The notes under the pieces were generated by a model. The model saw only the letters and a list, made by a program, of their open reading frames with translations, made no database searches and had not been told where the DNA came from. Both the position numbers and the translations under genes were made by a program. A DNA stretch of 64,000 nucleotides from Klebsiella aerogenes KCTC 2190 (GTDB lineage: Bacteria > Pseudomonadota > Gammaproteobacteria > Enterobacterales > Enterobacteriaceae): contig NC_015663.1 in the NCBI RefSeq assembly GCF_000215745.1, forward strand, positions 4,870,780 to 4,934,779, given 5' to 3'. Shown here piece after piece: positions 52,764 to 61,488 of the stretch; the stretch's first letter is position 1, and each line of letters opens with the position of its first letter.

Positions 52764-53705
52764 TTAAAAACTGCTTTCTACCGCTGAACGACTAATATTC
52801 ACCGGCATCCCGGAGCGCCTCTGTAACGCTGAATCCGCGCGCCCGACATTCACGCCCGCGCCCTGTACAAACTCACGGATTGCCGGGGTATATGGCAGCG
52901 GTACTTTACGGTCTGACTGAAATTCAGCGCGATTACGCGATAACGGTTCATGCACTTCCAGCCAGCGGCTACCGTCCGGTTCAGTCGTGTATTTTACCGG
53001 CTGATCGATAATCTGTACTCGCGTGCCAACGGGCACATTATCGAACAGGTATTTGATGTCATCGTTGCGCAGGCGAATACAGCCCTGGCTCACCCGCAGG
53101 CCAATGCCAAAATTGGCATTCGTTCCATGAATGGCATACAACCTGCCAATATAGATAGCATACAGCCCCATCGGATTATCTGGCCCGGCGGGCACCATCG
53201 CCGGCAGGGTTTTACCTTCTTTGGCATACTCGCGACGGGTATTCGCCGTCGGCACCCAGGTAGGCCCTTCCTGCTTACGTTCCACCGCCGTCACCCAATT
53301 ACGCGGCGTCTCGCGCCCCGCCTGACCGATACCGATCGGTAACACCTCGACGGTAGTGCCCTCAGGCGGATAATAATAAAGCCGCATCTCGGCGACGTTT
53401 ATCACGATACCGCTACGTACAGTAGCAGGCAGGATCAATTGCTGTGGGATAATCAACGAGCTTCCCGATTTGGGCAGATAGACATCGACGCCGGGGTTAG
53501 CCTCCAGCATATTGCTCAGCCCCTGCCCGTACTGCGCGGCAAAGGTTTCCAGCGGTTGGGTATTACGCTCGGGCACGTTAATTTTCATCGGGCTGCCAAC
53601 CAGACGACTCCCTTCCGGCGGCAACGGATAACTTACCGCCAATGCGCTGTGGCTGGCCAACATCATCACCAGAGAGCAAAGCAACTTCATACGCCGCACC
53701 ATCAT
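52764..53705 (-). CDS. ldtA: L,D-transpeptidase LdtA (ErfK)
   Basis: Periplasmic L,D-transpeptidase that attaches Braun lipoprotein to peptidoglycan. The 313 residues have a signal peptide ([13 protein letters not shown], then VSYPLPPEG), a LysM-like segment [15 protein letters not shown], and a YkuD domain with [20 protein letters not shown] containing the catalytic His and Cys. AGGAAGGG precedes the ATG at 53705. Downstream of cbl on the same strand, as in E. coli. Secure. Confidence 0.95.
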   Translation of the reverse strand: MMVRRMKLLCSLVMMLASHSALAVSYPLPPEGSRLVGSPMKINVPERNTQPLETFAAQYGQGLSNMLEANPGVDVYLPKSGSSLIIPQQLILPATVRSGIVINVAEMRLYYYPPEGTTVEVLPIGIGQAGRETPRNWVTAVERKQEGPTWVPTANTRREYAKEGKTLPAMVPAGPDNPMGLYAIYIGRLYAIHGTNANFGIGLRVSQGCIRLRNDDIKYLFDNVPVGTRVQIIDQPVKYTTEPDGSRWLEVHEPLSRNRAEFQSDRKVPLPYTPAIREFVQGAGVNVGRADSALQRRSGMPVNISRSAVESSF

Positions 53706-53781
53706 TTTCCCTTCCTCAGTCGCGACTCACGTGAATGAATTATAGCTGCTTTGTCGCCTCCCGCTTGCCCGCTGGCCGCAC

Positions 53782-54732
53782 TCAGATTTGATAATCGATC
53801 GCCACTTCCTCCGGCTCCATCGCCTGGCGCTTAATCTCATCCAGCGATAGTCCAGCATTGCACAGTTCAATGAAGCGCCAGACGTAGTTACGTTGTAACT
53901 GACCGCGTTTGAGCCCCAACCAAACGGTATTGGCATCAAAGAGATGGCGTGTTTCCAGCCGGGTAAAGGTATCCGCTTCGCGAGCATCGCCGGATTGCTC
54001 CGCCACCAGCCCCACGCCCAAGCCCAGCTCCACGTAAGTTTTGATCACATCCGAATCCTGGGCGCTGAGGACGATATCCGGCATCAGCCCTTTACGGGTG
54101 AAAGCTTCATCAATACGCGAGCGTCCGGTGATCCCCTGACGGTAGGTAATTAACGGCCAGCGCGCAATAGCCTCGAGCGTGAGCGGCGTAACCTCAATCA
54201 GTGGATGATCTTTTGGCACTAACAGACTGTGGTGCCAGCGAAACCAGGGGAATGCCACCAGCGTCGGGTCGTTACTTAAGCGCTCGCTGGCGATACCAAT
54301 ATCCGCCCCGCCGTTGTGCAACAACGCCTCGATTTCCTGCGGCGTCCCTTGCACCAGTTCCAAACGCACCTCGGGGAAAAGTTCGCGAAAAGCTTTAATT
54401 ACCGGCGGTAGGCTATAACGCGCCTGAGTATGCGTGGTGGCAATAGTTAATACGCCTGAAGCGTCATTGGTAAAAAGATCGGCCAGCCGGCGAACATTGC
54501 TGGCCTCGTTGAGGATCCTTTCGGCAATGGAAAGCAGCGCTTTACCGGGTTCGGTCATCCCCAGAAGACGCTTACCGCGGCGGATAAAGATTTCTATCCC
54601 CAGCTCTTCTTCCAGCTCACGAATATGGCGGCTGACGCCAGATTGCGAGGTGTACAGCATATTAGCGACTTCCGTCAGGTTGTAATCCCGACGGGCCGCC
54701 TCGCGAATAATTTTTAGTTGCTGGAAATTCAC
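53782..54732 (-). CDS. cbl: Cbl, LysR-type regulator of sulfonate use
   Basis: LysR-family activator, a CysB paralogue that controls the tau and ssu genes in sulfate starvation. The N-terminal HTH reads VNFQQLKIIREAARRDYNLT and LYTSQSGVSRHIRELE; the co-inducer domain has FRELFPEVRLELVQGTP. The GTG at 54732 follows GGGGG and gives 316 residues, the E. coli length. cbl lies downstream of nac, which activates it in E. coli. Secure. Confidence 0.96.
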   Translation of the reverse strand: MNFQQLKIIREAARRDYNLTEVANMLYTSQSGVSRHIRELEEELGIEIFIRRGKRLLGMTEPGKALLSIAERILNEASNVRRLADLFTNDASGVLTIATTHTQARYSLPPVIKAFRELFPEVRLELVQGTPQEIEALLHNGGADIGIASERLSNDPTLVAFPWFRWHHSLLVPKDHPLIEVTPLTLEAIARWPLITYRQGITGRSRIDEAFTRKGLMPDIVLSAQDSDVIKTYVELGLGVGLVAEQSGDAREADTFTRLETRHLFDANTVWLGLKRGQLQRNYVWRFIELCNAGLSLDEIKRQAMEPEEVAIDYQI

Positions 54733-54838
54733 CTTTTCCCCCAGGTCTTCAGACATAACATGATGTCTATTGTTAAAGTCTGTTTACCCGGCAAACAAAT
54801 AATAAAAACCAGCAACTTATTCCTTAAAAGAATATAAC

Positions 54839-55756
54839 CTAACTGACCAGCTGTAATTCACGATTCTCCAACGAAGGACGGCTGACCAGCGACAGCAGGA
54901 TATCTTTGACCGCCTGAGCCTGAGGAGATAAACCGCCGCGCGCCGAGGTATTCAGTGAGAGCGACAGGCTCATCGACGGCGTGCTGATGCGCGCCATCCA
55001 GCCATTTGCCGTAGCACACAGCGAGCGCGCCGCCGATTCCGGCAGTACGGTAACGCCCATTCCACTGGCGATAGCGGCAGTTAATGTAGTGATGGATTCG
55101 ATCTCGCCGATCACTTTTGCCGACAGGCGGCGTAATGTAAAGGCTTCCGTCACCCTGGCACAGACAGCGCTATAGTCACGCGGTAAAAACAGACTCATCT
55201 CCGCCACCGCCGAGAGATCAACGCTTTGTCCCGGACAGTTTTGCGTGCCGACCAGATACAAATCCTCTTTTAGCAACGGCTGGCTGACCACTCCAGCTAC
55301 CGGTGAACGTTCGTACAACACCGCCATATCCAGTTGGCCGCCAAGCAGCTTGTCATTTAAAACGCTGCCGCTACATTCCTGCAGATAGACGTTGACCTCG
55401 GGAAGCTCATTACGCACGGTCTGCAGCAACGGCATGGTGATCGCCGAAGCCGCCGTTCCCGGTGCTAGGCCAATCGCCACCTGCCCGCTCAGCGTCTGGC
55501 CCACGTTATGTACCGCCAGATGCGCCTGTTCACACTGACGCAAAATGGTTCGCGCGTGGGTATAGAGAATTTTCCCCGCTTCGGTTGGCGTAACGCCTCG
55601 TTTGGTGCGGATCAGCAGTTTCTGCTCCAGTTCACCTTCCAGGGTCGCTACCTGCTGACTCAGCGCCGGTTGTGCGATATGCAAGACTTCAGCGGCCTGG
55701 GTCAGACTGCCGATATCGACGATTTTCACAAAATACTTCAGTCGTCTTAAGTTCAT
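54839..55756 (-). CDS. nac: Nac, nitrogen assimilation control protein
   Basis: LysR-type regulator that couples the NtrC/sigma54 response to sigma70 promoters (hut, put and ure activation; gdhA and own repression in Klebsiella). The 305 residues begin MNLRRLKYFVKIVDIGSLTQ, with HTH HIAQPALSQQVATLEGEL. A strong AGGAGG precedes the ATG. Upstream are a near-consensus sigma54 promoter and a perfect NtrC palindrome, which fits the known control of nac. Secure. Confidence 0.97.
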   Translation of the reverse strand: MNLRRLKYFVKIVDIGSLTQAAEVLHIAQPALSQQVATLEGELEQKLLIRTKRGVTPTEAGKILYTHARTILRQCEQAHLAVHNVGQTLSGQVAIGLAPGTAASAITMPLLQTVRNELPEVNVYLQECSGSVLNDKLLGGQLDMAVLYERSPVAGVVSQPLLKEDLYLVGTQNCPGQSVDLSAVAEMSLFLPRDYSAVCARVTEAFTLRRLSAKVIGEIESITTLTAAIASGMGVTVLPESAARSLCATANGWMARISTPSMSLSLSLNTSARGGLSPQAQAVKDILLSLVSRPSLENRELQLVS

Positions 55757-55807
55757 TTTGCCTCCTGTAAGGGAATGCCACTACTGGCCATTAAGTTACA
55801 GGGATTT

Positions 55808-55823
55808 TGCAAGATGCTTGCCA
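55808..55823 (-). promoter_or_regulatory. Sigma54 promoter of nac
   Basis: On the minus strand TGGCAAGCATCTTGCA matches the sigma54 consensus TGGCACG-N4-TTGCA at all but one position, with GG and GC at the -24 and -12 spacing. Transcription would start near 55797, about 40 bp before nac. Confidence 0.9.
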
Positions 55824-55908
55824 GGTTTTACGTAGCCGCTCACCGCCCTGCTGGCGCGGTAAAATAAGGGTTAGTGATAATACTGCTGGCTTCCATGAGC
55901 GCATGATA

Positions 55909-55945
55909 TGCCCCATTAGGGGTATAAATGCACCATTTTGGTGCA
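55909..55945 (-). promoter_or_regulatory. Tandem NtrC enhancer sites of nac
   Basis: TGCACCATTTTGGTGCA (55929-55945) is a perfect NtrC-type palindrome about 140 bp upstream of the predicted start. A weaker copy, TGCCCCATTAGGGGTAT (55909-55925), has its centre 20 bp closer, on the same helical face. Confidence 0.88.
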
Positions 55946-56070
55946 TTTCCGCCGGGGTTTACTCTAAAAGGGTTTTGATTGTTGAAATTGTCAGCAGTCG
56001 AACGCTTTATGGCGATTCAGCCTTTGACAACACCCTAAGTCATCGATAATATGCGCCCCGTTCACACGAT

Positions 56071-56146
56071 TCCTCTGTAGTTCAGTCGGTAGAACGGCGG
56101 ACTGTTAATCCGTATGTCACTGGTTCGAGTCCAGTCAGAGGAGCCA
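56071..56146 (+). tRNA. tRNA-Asn (GUU), copy 2
   Basis: Identical in sequence to the tRNA at 52634-52709. E. coli has several asn genes in this region (asnT, asnW, asnU, asnV); which one this corresponds to cannot be told from the tRNA itself, though its place beyond nac suggests asnV or asnU. Confidence 0.96.
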
Positions 56147-56154
56147 AATTTAGA

Positions 56155-56180
56155 AAAGCCTGCTTTCGAGCAGGCTTTTT
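56155..56180 (+). terminator. Terminator after tRNA-Asn copy 2
   Basis: Same AAAGCCTGCT / AGCAGGCTTT stem with a TTCG loop and T-run as after copy 1. Confidence 0.9.
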
Positions 56181-56265
56181 GCTTTTATTTGCTTTATACA
56201 CCTTCTGCTTTGATTATCACTTGCGTTAAGGTAGCGTCATCGTTCGTTTCACCAGATGATCCTGC

Positions 56266-56979
56266 ATGTTTATCGTTACCGACACCTTCCGCGATTTACC
56301 TTTTATTCAGCATGCCGAGTGCGGCTATCTTCGCGCTGACCCGGCGTTAAAATTTTGTCGGGTACGTTTCGCCAGGACACAATTACAGGACGCACTTTTC
56401 AACCAATACGCCGTCCCGTTCCCTTCTTCTCTTGCGGGCGCCGTCGTAAAACGTAAAGCCGAATATCTGGCCGGGCGCTACTGTGCGCACTATTTACTGC
56501 GACAAGCCGGCTGCTTAGAGCCGGTGTTAAGCGCCGCCGATCGCGCGCCAGTTTGGCCGGCAGGCTGGCGAGGAAGCGTCTCGCATAGCGAAGATATCGC
56601 CATCGCGGTGGTTGCCGCAGAGGCCGACGGCCGGTATCCCGGGGTCGATATCGAGCATCTGCAACCGGGGGTCATGCTGGAAAGCGCCGATATGTTTGTC
56701 TCGAGAACGGAACAGACGCTGCTTTCCTGTTGTGGGCTGGATATGGAGTGGGCACTGCTGCTGGCTTTCTCAGCCAAAGAGAGCCTGTTCAAAGCGCTAT
56801 ATCCGCGCGTACAGCAGATGTTTGATTTTGATGCCGCCGCCATAGTCGCACTCGACCCGGCAAAACAGCGTTTCACGTTACGCCTCAATAAAACGCTCAG
56901 CGACGCCTTTGCCGCAGGTAGCCAGTTCAGCGGCGAATATCACTTCAGTGAAGGCTCCGTTCTTACCTGCCTGTGCTAG
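56266..56979 (+). CDS. 4'-phosphopantetheinyl transferase, EntD family
   Basis: A 237-residue Sfp/EntD-type enzyme that arms carrier proteins of peptide or polyketide synthases with phosphopantetheine. Motifs are RKAEYLAGRY (63-72), SHSE (106-109), the Mg-binding VDIE (127-130) and FSAKESLFK (168-176), all intact. It stands alone, away from any synthase gene in the window, right after a tRNA-Asn gene. It may serve siderophore or similar synthases elsewhere, and tRNA-Asn genes are the usual landing site of yersiniabactin-type islands. The ribosome-binding site is weak. Family secure; partner unknown. Confidence 0.85.
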   Translation: MFIVTDTFRDLPFIQHAECGYLRADPALKFCRVRFARTQLQDALFNQYAVPFPSSLAGAVVKRKAEYLAGRYCAHYLLRQAGCLEPVLSAADRAPVWPAGWRGSVSHSEDIAIAVVAAEADGRYPGVDIEHLQPGVMLESADMFVSRTEQTLLSCCGLDMEWALLLAFSAKESLFKALYPRVQQMFDFDAAAIVALDPAKQRFTLRLNKTLSDAFAAGSQFSGEYHFSEGSVLTCLC

Positions 56980-57046
56980 CTGTTCATTTCGCCCCGTCGG
57001 GATTATGATGGCGCTAACTATTTGACCTGCATACAGTGATAGATAA

Positions 57047-57979
57047 ATGGATGTCATCGGCATCATTATGTCAGCGGGGAAATCCTCCGTCGACGTAGCG
57101 CTTTATACCTTATTACCCATTATGGTCGTCATGCTGATCATAATGAAATATCTCGAAGTCCGCGGAATTCTCGACATCATCGTGCGCTGGCTGGCGCCGC
57201 TGCTAAAACCCTTTGGGTTGACCGGCATGAGCGCCTTCGCGCTGATTCAGATAAATTTTGTGAGTTTTGCCGCCCCGCTCGCCACGCTGGCGATTATGGA
57301 TAAACGTGGTGTTTCCGACCGACAAATGGCCGCCACCCTGGCGATGGTGTTCGCCATGGGCCAGGGCAACGTTTTCTACCCCTTAACGCCGTTCGGCCTG
57401 CACTGGCTGGCCGCAATCACCATTTCTATTGTCGGTGGACTCTGCGCCGCAGCGCTCTGCTGGTACGCCACCGGGCGTAAGTTATCCATTGTCGAGAGCA
57501 GCCGGGCAGAAGTGCTCCCGGAAAGCGAACAAAATAATCACGGGCTGATTGCGGTGATCAATAGCGCCGGCGCCGACGCTATCCGCCTGGCGCTTGGCGC
57601 CGTGCCGATGCTGATTTTATCTTTGACCATCGTCGGCCTGATGCAGGCGGCTGGCGTCATCGAAATGCTGCAGCGCGTGCTGATGCCGCTGCTGCAATGG
57701 CTACATATCCCGGAAAACTTCGTTCTGCCCGCGCTGGTGAAATGTGTGGCGGGCGGTACCGCCTATTTTGGGGTTATCTCCGAGCTGGCGCAGCAGGGAA
57801 AAGTGACGCTCAGCCAGATTAACGCCTCCGCGGGGCTGCTCATCCAGACCTTCGACCTACCCGGCATCGGCATTTTCCTTGGCGTCAGCTCAAGATTTGT
57901 GCGTCTTTTCCGCTTCGTCGCCCCTGCCGCCCTCATCGGTATTGCGCTGCGGACGGTATTGCACATCCTGGTGTTCTGA
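57047..57979 (+). CDS. Nucleoside-recognition (Gate) domain membrane protein
   Basis: A 310-residue inner-membrane protein with about eight hydrophobic segments and two Gate-type repeats, as in nucleoside transporters and spore maturation proteins SpmA/SpmB: repeat 1 around PIMVVMLIIMKYLEVRG to AIMDKRGVS, repeat 2 from AGADAIRLALGAVPMLILSL to the end. Substrate unknown. It starts 67 bp after the phosphopantetheinyl transferase gene on the same strand, so co-transcription is possible. Its last 90 bp overlap the convergent hydrolase gene. Confidence 0.7.
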   Translation: MDVIGIIMSAGKSSVDVALYTLLPIMVVMLIIMKYLEVRGILDIIVRWLAPLLKPFGLTGMSAFALIQINFVSFAAPLATLAIMDKRGVSDRQMAATLAMVFAMGQGNVFYPLTPFGLHWLAAITISIVGGLCAAALCWYATGRKLSIVESSRAEVLPESEQNNHGLIAVINSAGADAIRLALGAVPMLILSLTIVGLMQAAGVIEMLQRVLMPLLQWLHIPENFVLPALVKCVAGGTAYFGVISELAQQGKVTLSQINASAGLLIQTFDLPGIGIFLGVSSRFVRLFRFVAPAALIGIALRTVLHILVF

Positions 57980-59467
57980 GAACGACGGCAGACGCTGGTT
58001 GATCCGCTGCAGCAGGTAGGGGAAAAACGGGTTAGAGGTGGCGCGCATTAACGTATCAAGACCGACGCTCAGCGTCGCGGTCTCGCCGCGTAGCGAAATG
58101 GTGCCAAGACTAATACCGCTAAGATTTTTCTCCGTCGGCTCGCGGCCATACAGCGAATCGGTGATGGGGAACGGCACCGCGATATGCGAAAGCGAGTACA
58201 TATCCTGCGGCCAGGCCAGATGCAGCGCCTGGGTTCTCTCGGCGGTTTGCCCCGCCAGCGTCAGGCGCGCGACGGTATCGAGGGTGTGCTGAGTCGCATT
58301 CGTCACGATCGTCGTGGAGTACGGACGCGGCGCCGGAGGTAACAAGGTATTCACCGCCGAATAAGTCGCCGGGCGAAACAGCGCCCGCAGGTTCGCCGCC
58401 TGATTAATATCGAAAATCACCAGTTCGCTGCCGTTGTCCGGCAAATAGCGGTATAACGAATCAACCACTGCCCGAGTACTGACCGTAGAATCAATCACCG
58501 ACTGAAAGGTTAACACCGGCGCGATAGAAGTTAGCCGCTGGCTCTGCGCCGCCTGGATAATCTGTTTTTGTAAGGCCTGGGTCAGCAGCCACGACTGGCG
58601 CGCTGCCTTTACCGGAAATGAATTGTACTTATAAGGGTTAAACTCCGGAATGACGTTTAGCCACGCCGCGCGCGCAAAGGCGGGAAACACCGAAGGCAGG
58701 CCAGCCAGCCCGGCGAAACGGGCGAAAGCGGTGACGCCAATCATCGGCGAAAGTAGAATAACCTGCTGCGGCCTGACCAGCGATTTATCGGTCAGTTCAT
58801 CAAGCGCATACTTCAACGCCAGCGCGCCGCCGTTAGAATATCCCACCAGATGCAGCGGCACATCCCCACCGGCAAGTCGCGTCGCTTCTCGTACCGCCAG
58901 GCGAGTTGTCGCTAGCCACTGTTGCCAATCAACGTGGGTTAATGCGCCAGGCGCGGTACCGTGGCCGGGTAAGCGCGGCGCCACCGCGACAAAACCTTGC
59001 CGTTGATACTCTTCCGCCAGATAGCGCACGCTGTAGGGAGAGTCGGTTAATCCATGCAGCAACACCACCGCCCCACGCGGTTTGCCGGATGGCAGTAGGA
59101 TAAAGGAGCGATTCCAGTCTGGCGTAAAGCGTTGTGGGTAGACCAGGCTGTCGCGATAAAAGCGATTTAGCGGCGTTTTGTCAGCGGCTGATAGCTGGTC
59201 ACTGACCTCACGCCGCAAATCAGCAAATATTTCATCTTCCCGCTTGAGATAGCTGGCAAAGCTGGCGCGATCGATTTCACCGGCGGTCATCTCATCCCCA
59301 GACCAGGTATGCCAGCGCTGCAACGCGGGCCCGCGTTCCGATTCATAGATTCGTCCGATGAAAAACACCACCACAACAATAGCGGCGGCGACCAGCGCTT
59401 TTTTCGCCAGCGAGACTATCCTTAATCCAGATTGATTCAGAAGCTTGTTAAATCGCATCAAAGCCAT
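57890..59467 (-). CDS. Membrane-anchored alpha/beta hydrolase
   Basis: About 525 residues from the ATG at 59467 (59458 and codons upstream to 59515 are alternatives; none has a good ribosome-binding site). One N-terminal membrane helix (LVAAAIVVVVFFIGRI), then an alpha/beta hydrolase core with oxyanion segment VVLLHGLTDSPYSVRYLAEE, nucleophile elbow GYSNGG and a later His candidate. The extra C-terminal 200 residues are not assigned. The tail after RINQRLPS (rich in E, D, R, K) is coded by the 90 bp that overlap the Gate-protein gene and looks unlike a conserved domain. Substrate unknown. Confidence 0.7.
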   Translation of the reverse strand: MALMRFNKLLNQSGLRIVSLAKKALVAAAIVVVVFFIGRIYESERGPALQRWHTWSGDEMTAGEIDRASFASYLKREDEIFADLRREVSDQLSAADKTPLNRFYRDSLVYPQRFTPDWNRSFILLPSGKPRGAVVLLHGLTDSPYSVRYLAEEYQRQGFVAVAPRLPGHGTAPGALTHVDWQQWLATTRLAVREATRLAGGDVPLHLVGYSNGGALALKYALDELTDKSLVRPQQVILLSPMIGVTAFARFAGLAGLPSVFPAFARAAWLNVIPEFNPYKYNSFPVKAARQSWLLTQALQKQIIQAAQSQRLTSIAPVLTFQSVIDSTVSTRAVVDSLYRYLPDNGSELVIFDINQAANLRALFRPATYSAVNTLLPPAPRPYSTTIVTNATQHTLDTVARLTLAGQTAERTQALHLAWPQDMYSLSHIAVPFPITDSLYGREPTEKNLSGISLGTISLRGETATLSVGLDTLMRATSNPFFPYLLQRINQRLPSFSEHQDVQYRPQRNTDEGGRGDEAEKTHKS

Positions 59468-59615
59468 AGGTGTTATTTGCCTGTCCCGCTGCATCGCCGA
59501 GTTAAGATTTAACAACGTCAGCTAAACGTAAATTAAACCAATGGGTAGTTTCAGTTGTCTTTAAAACGATAACACGGCAATTATCATTCTGAGTGTAACA
59601 AGCTTGGGTGAAAAC

Positions 59616-59855
59616 ATGGAGTGGTGGGTAAAGAAAGTACGGAAAAATTCCTCTACAGCAACGACTTGCGTGGTTCTACAGAGCGGTCAGTTCATGGTGA
59701 TTGCTGAAATCGAAAGCCGATGCAGACTGCAGGAAGGCGATAAGTTAACGCCTGGTCCTAATGCGCTTTATTACATCAACAATAACGGCGCGGCGACATT
59801 AAGAGTGATAAGCGCAAGTAATTTTAGCGCCGAACGTTGGGCACAGACAGCCTGA
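59616..59855 (+). CDS. Small hypothetical protein upstream of amn
   Basis: A 79-residue protein starting MEWWVKKVRKNSSTATTCVV, a mixed beta-type sequence with one Cys pair spread over the chain (CVVLQSGQ, SRCRLQEGDK). No signal peptide or membrane segment. A GGTGAAAAC site precedes the ATG; an ATG 12 bp upstream is in frame. Same direction as amn, 128 bp away. I do not recognise the family; the coding potential looks real from composition. Confidence 0.55.
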   Translation: MEWWVKKVRKNSSTATTCVVLQSGQFMVIAEIESRCRLQEGDKLTPGPNALYYINNNGAATLRVISASNFSAERWAQTA

Positions 59856-59983
59856 TCCTGGGTGGCTAAGCTTTTATTATCAACGAGTTTGAATATTTAT
59901 CCGGGACAGTAATTTTCCTTCGCCATTTTCACGCTGTAGCATACTATCGTCAGTATCAGCAGACCTGAAACAAGGAGCGAATG

Positions 59984-61438
59984 ATGAACCAGAAGGCCGT
60001 CAGTCTGACCCCGGAGCAGGCGCTTTCCCAGTTGGAAGCGCAGTATGAAAGAGCGGTTAACGCGTTGCGTAAGGCCATTGGCGAGTACATTCACCACAAT
60101 ATTCTTCCTGATGAAATAGCCCGTGCTGAAGGCTTATTCGTCTATCCTCAATTGTCTGTCTCGTGGGATGGCGCCGAGCACAAAGCCTTAAAAACCCGAG
60201 CCTGGGGGCGATTCACCCATGCAGGCTGCTACACCACCACCATTACCAATCCAAAACTCTTTCGCGCTTATCTGCTGGAACAATTAACTCTGCTGTATCA
60301 GGACTATGGCGCGCATATTAGCGTCGGCAATTCGCAGCACGAAATTCCCTTCCCTTACGTGATTGATGGCTCTGCGCTGACGCTGGATCGCTCGATGAGC
60401 GCCGGATTAACGCGTTATTTTCCGACCACCGAACTGTCGCAGATTGGCGATGAAACCGCCGATGGTCTGTTCCACGCCACCGAGTATTATCCGCTGTCGC
60501 ATTTTGACGCCCGCCGCGTCGATTTTTCACTGGCACGCCTGAAGCACTACACCGGCACGCCGGTTGAGCACTTCCAGCCGTATGTCTTGTTTACCAACTA
60601 CACGCGTTACGTCGATGAATTCGTCAGTTGGGGCTGTAGCCAGATCCTCGATCCGGATAGCCCGTACATTGCCCTCTCCTGTGCGGGCGGGATTTGGATC
60701 ACCGCCGACACGGAGGCACCGGAAGAGGCGATTTCCGATCTGGCATGGAAAAAACACCAGATGCCGGCCTGGCACCTGATCACTAACGACGGTCAGGGAA
60801 TTACATTGATCAACATCGGCGTCGGCCCGGCCAATGCCAAAAATATTTGCGATCATCTCGCGGTGCTGCGCCCTGACGTCTGGCTGATGATTGGTCACTG
60901 TGGCGGTCTGCGTGAGAGCCAGTCGATAGGCGACTATGTACTGGCGCATGCCTATTTACGTGACGACCACGTACTGGATGCGGTGCTGCCGCCGGATATT
61001 CCCATCCCGAGTATCGCCGAAGTGCAGCGCGCGCTGTATGACGCCACTAAACAGGTTAGCGGCATGCCGGGGGAAGAGGTCAAACAACGTCTGCGTACCG
61101 GTACGGTGGTGACCACCGATGATCGCAACTGGGAATTGCGTTATTCCGCCTCGGCGCTGCGCTTTAACCTCAGCCGGGCGGTAGCCATCGATATGGAAAG
61201 CGCCACCATCGCCGCGCAGGGCTACCGTTTCCGCGTACCTTACGGCACGCTGCTGTGCGTCTCCGATAAGCCGCTGCATGGCGAGATTAAGCTACCGGGA
61301 CAAGCGAACCGCTTCTACGAAGGGGCGATTTCCGAGCATCTGCAGATAGGGATCCGCGCCATCGATCTGCTGCGCGCCGAGGGCGACCACATGCACTCCC
61401 GCAAGCTGCGTACCTTCAACGAACCGCCGTTCCGTTAA
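59984..61438 (+). CDS. amn: AMP nucleosidase
   Basis: Hydrolyses AMP to adenine and ribose-5-phosphate, controlling the adenylate pool. The 484 residues match E. coli Amn closely: N-terminal domain with THAGCYTTTIT and YGAHISV, and the C-terminal phosphorylase-like catalytic domain with INIGVGPANAKNI, LMIGHCGGLRES and AIDMESATIAAQG carrying the catalytic acidic pair. The second of two tandem ATGs (59984) has the better spacing to GGAG and gives the E. coli length. Pho-regulated in E. coli; I did not find a clear Pho box. Secure. Confidence 0.97.
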   Translation: MNQKAVSLTPEQALSQLEAQYERAVNALRKAIGEYIHHNILPDEIARAEGLFVYPQLSVSWDGAEHKALKTRAWGRFTHAGCYTTTITNPKLFRAYLLEQLTLLYQDYGAHISVGNSQHEIPFPYVIDGSALTLDRSMSAGLTRYFPTTELSQIGDETADGLFHATEYYPLSHFDARRVDFSLARLKHYTGTPVEHFQPYVLFTNYTRYVDEFVSWGCSQILDPDSPYIALSCAGGIWITADTEAPEEAISDLAWKKHQMPAWHLITNDGQGITLINIGVGPANAKNICDHLAVLRPDVWLMIGHCGGLRESQSIGDYVLAHAYLRDDHVLDAVLPPDIPIPSIAEVQRALYDATKQVSGMPGEEVKQRLRTGTVVTTDDRNWELRYSASALRFNLSRAVAIDMESATIAAQGYRFRVPYGTLLCVSDKPLHGEIKLPGQANRFYEGAISEHLQIGIRAIDLLRAEGDHMHSRKLRTFNEPPFR

Positions 61439-61445
61439 TCCGCCC

Positions 61446-61477
61446 ACCCGCTTTGTATGGCATCATGCAAAGCGGGT
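61446..61477. terminator. Terminator after amn
   Basis: ACCCGCTTTG / CAAAGCGGGT with a 12-nt loop, no strong T-run, between amn and the convergent decayed MFS gene. Confidence 0.55.
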
Positions 61478-61488
61478 ATACCGCAAAT

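Larger units (their letters stand above)
56050..56186 (+). repeat. tRNA-Asn cassette, copy 2
   Basis: Second copy of the unit at 52613-52748, same orientation, 3,437 bp further on. Confidence 0.9.

Noticed and set aside
59856..59983. Pho box upstream of amn
   Set aside because: Expected from E. coli, but no stretch matched the two 7-bp direct repeats well enough by eye.
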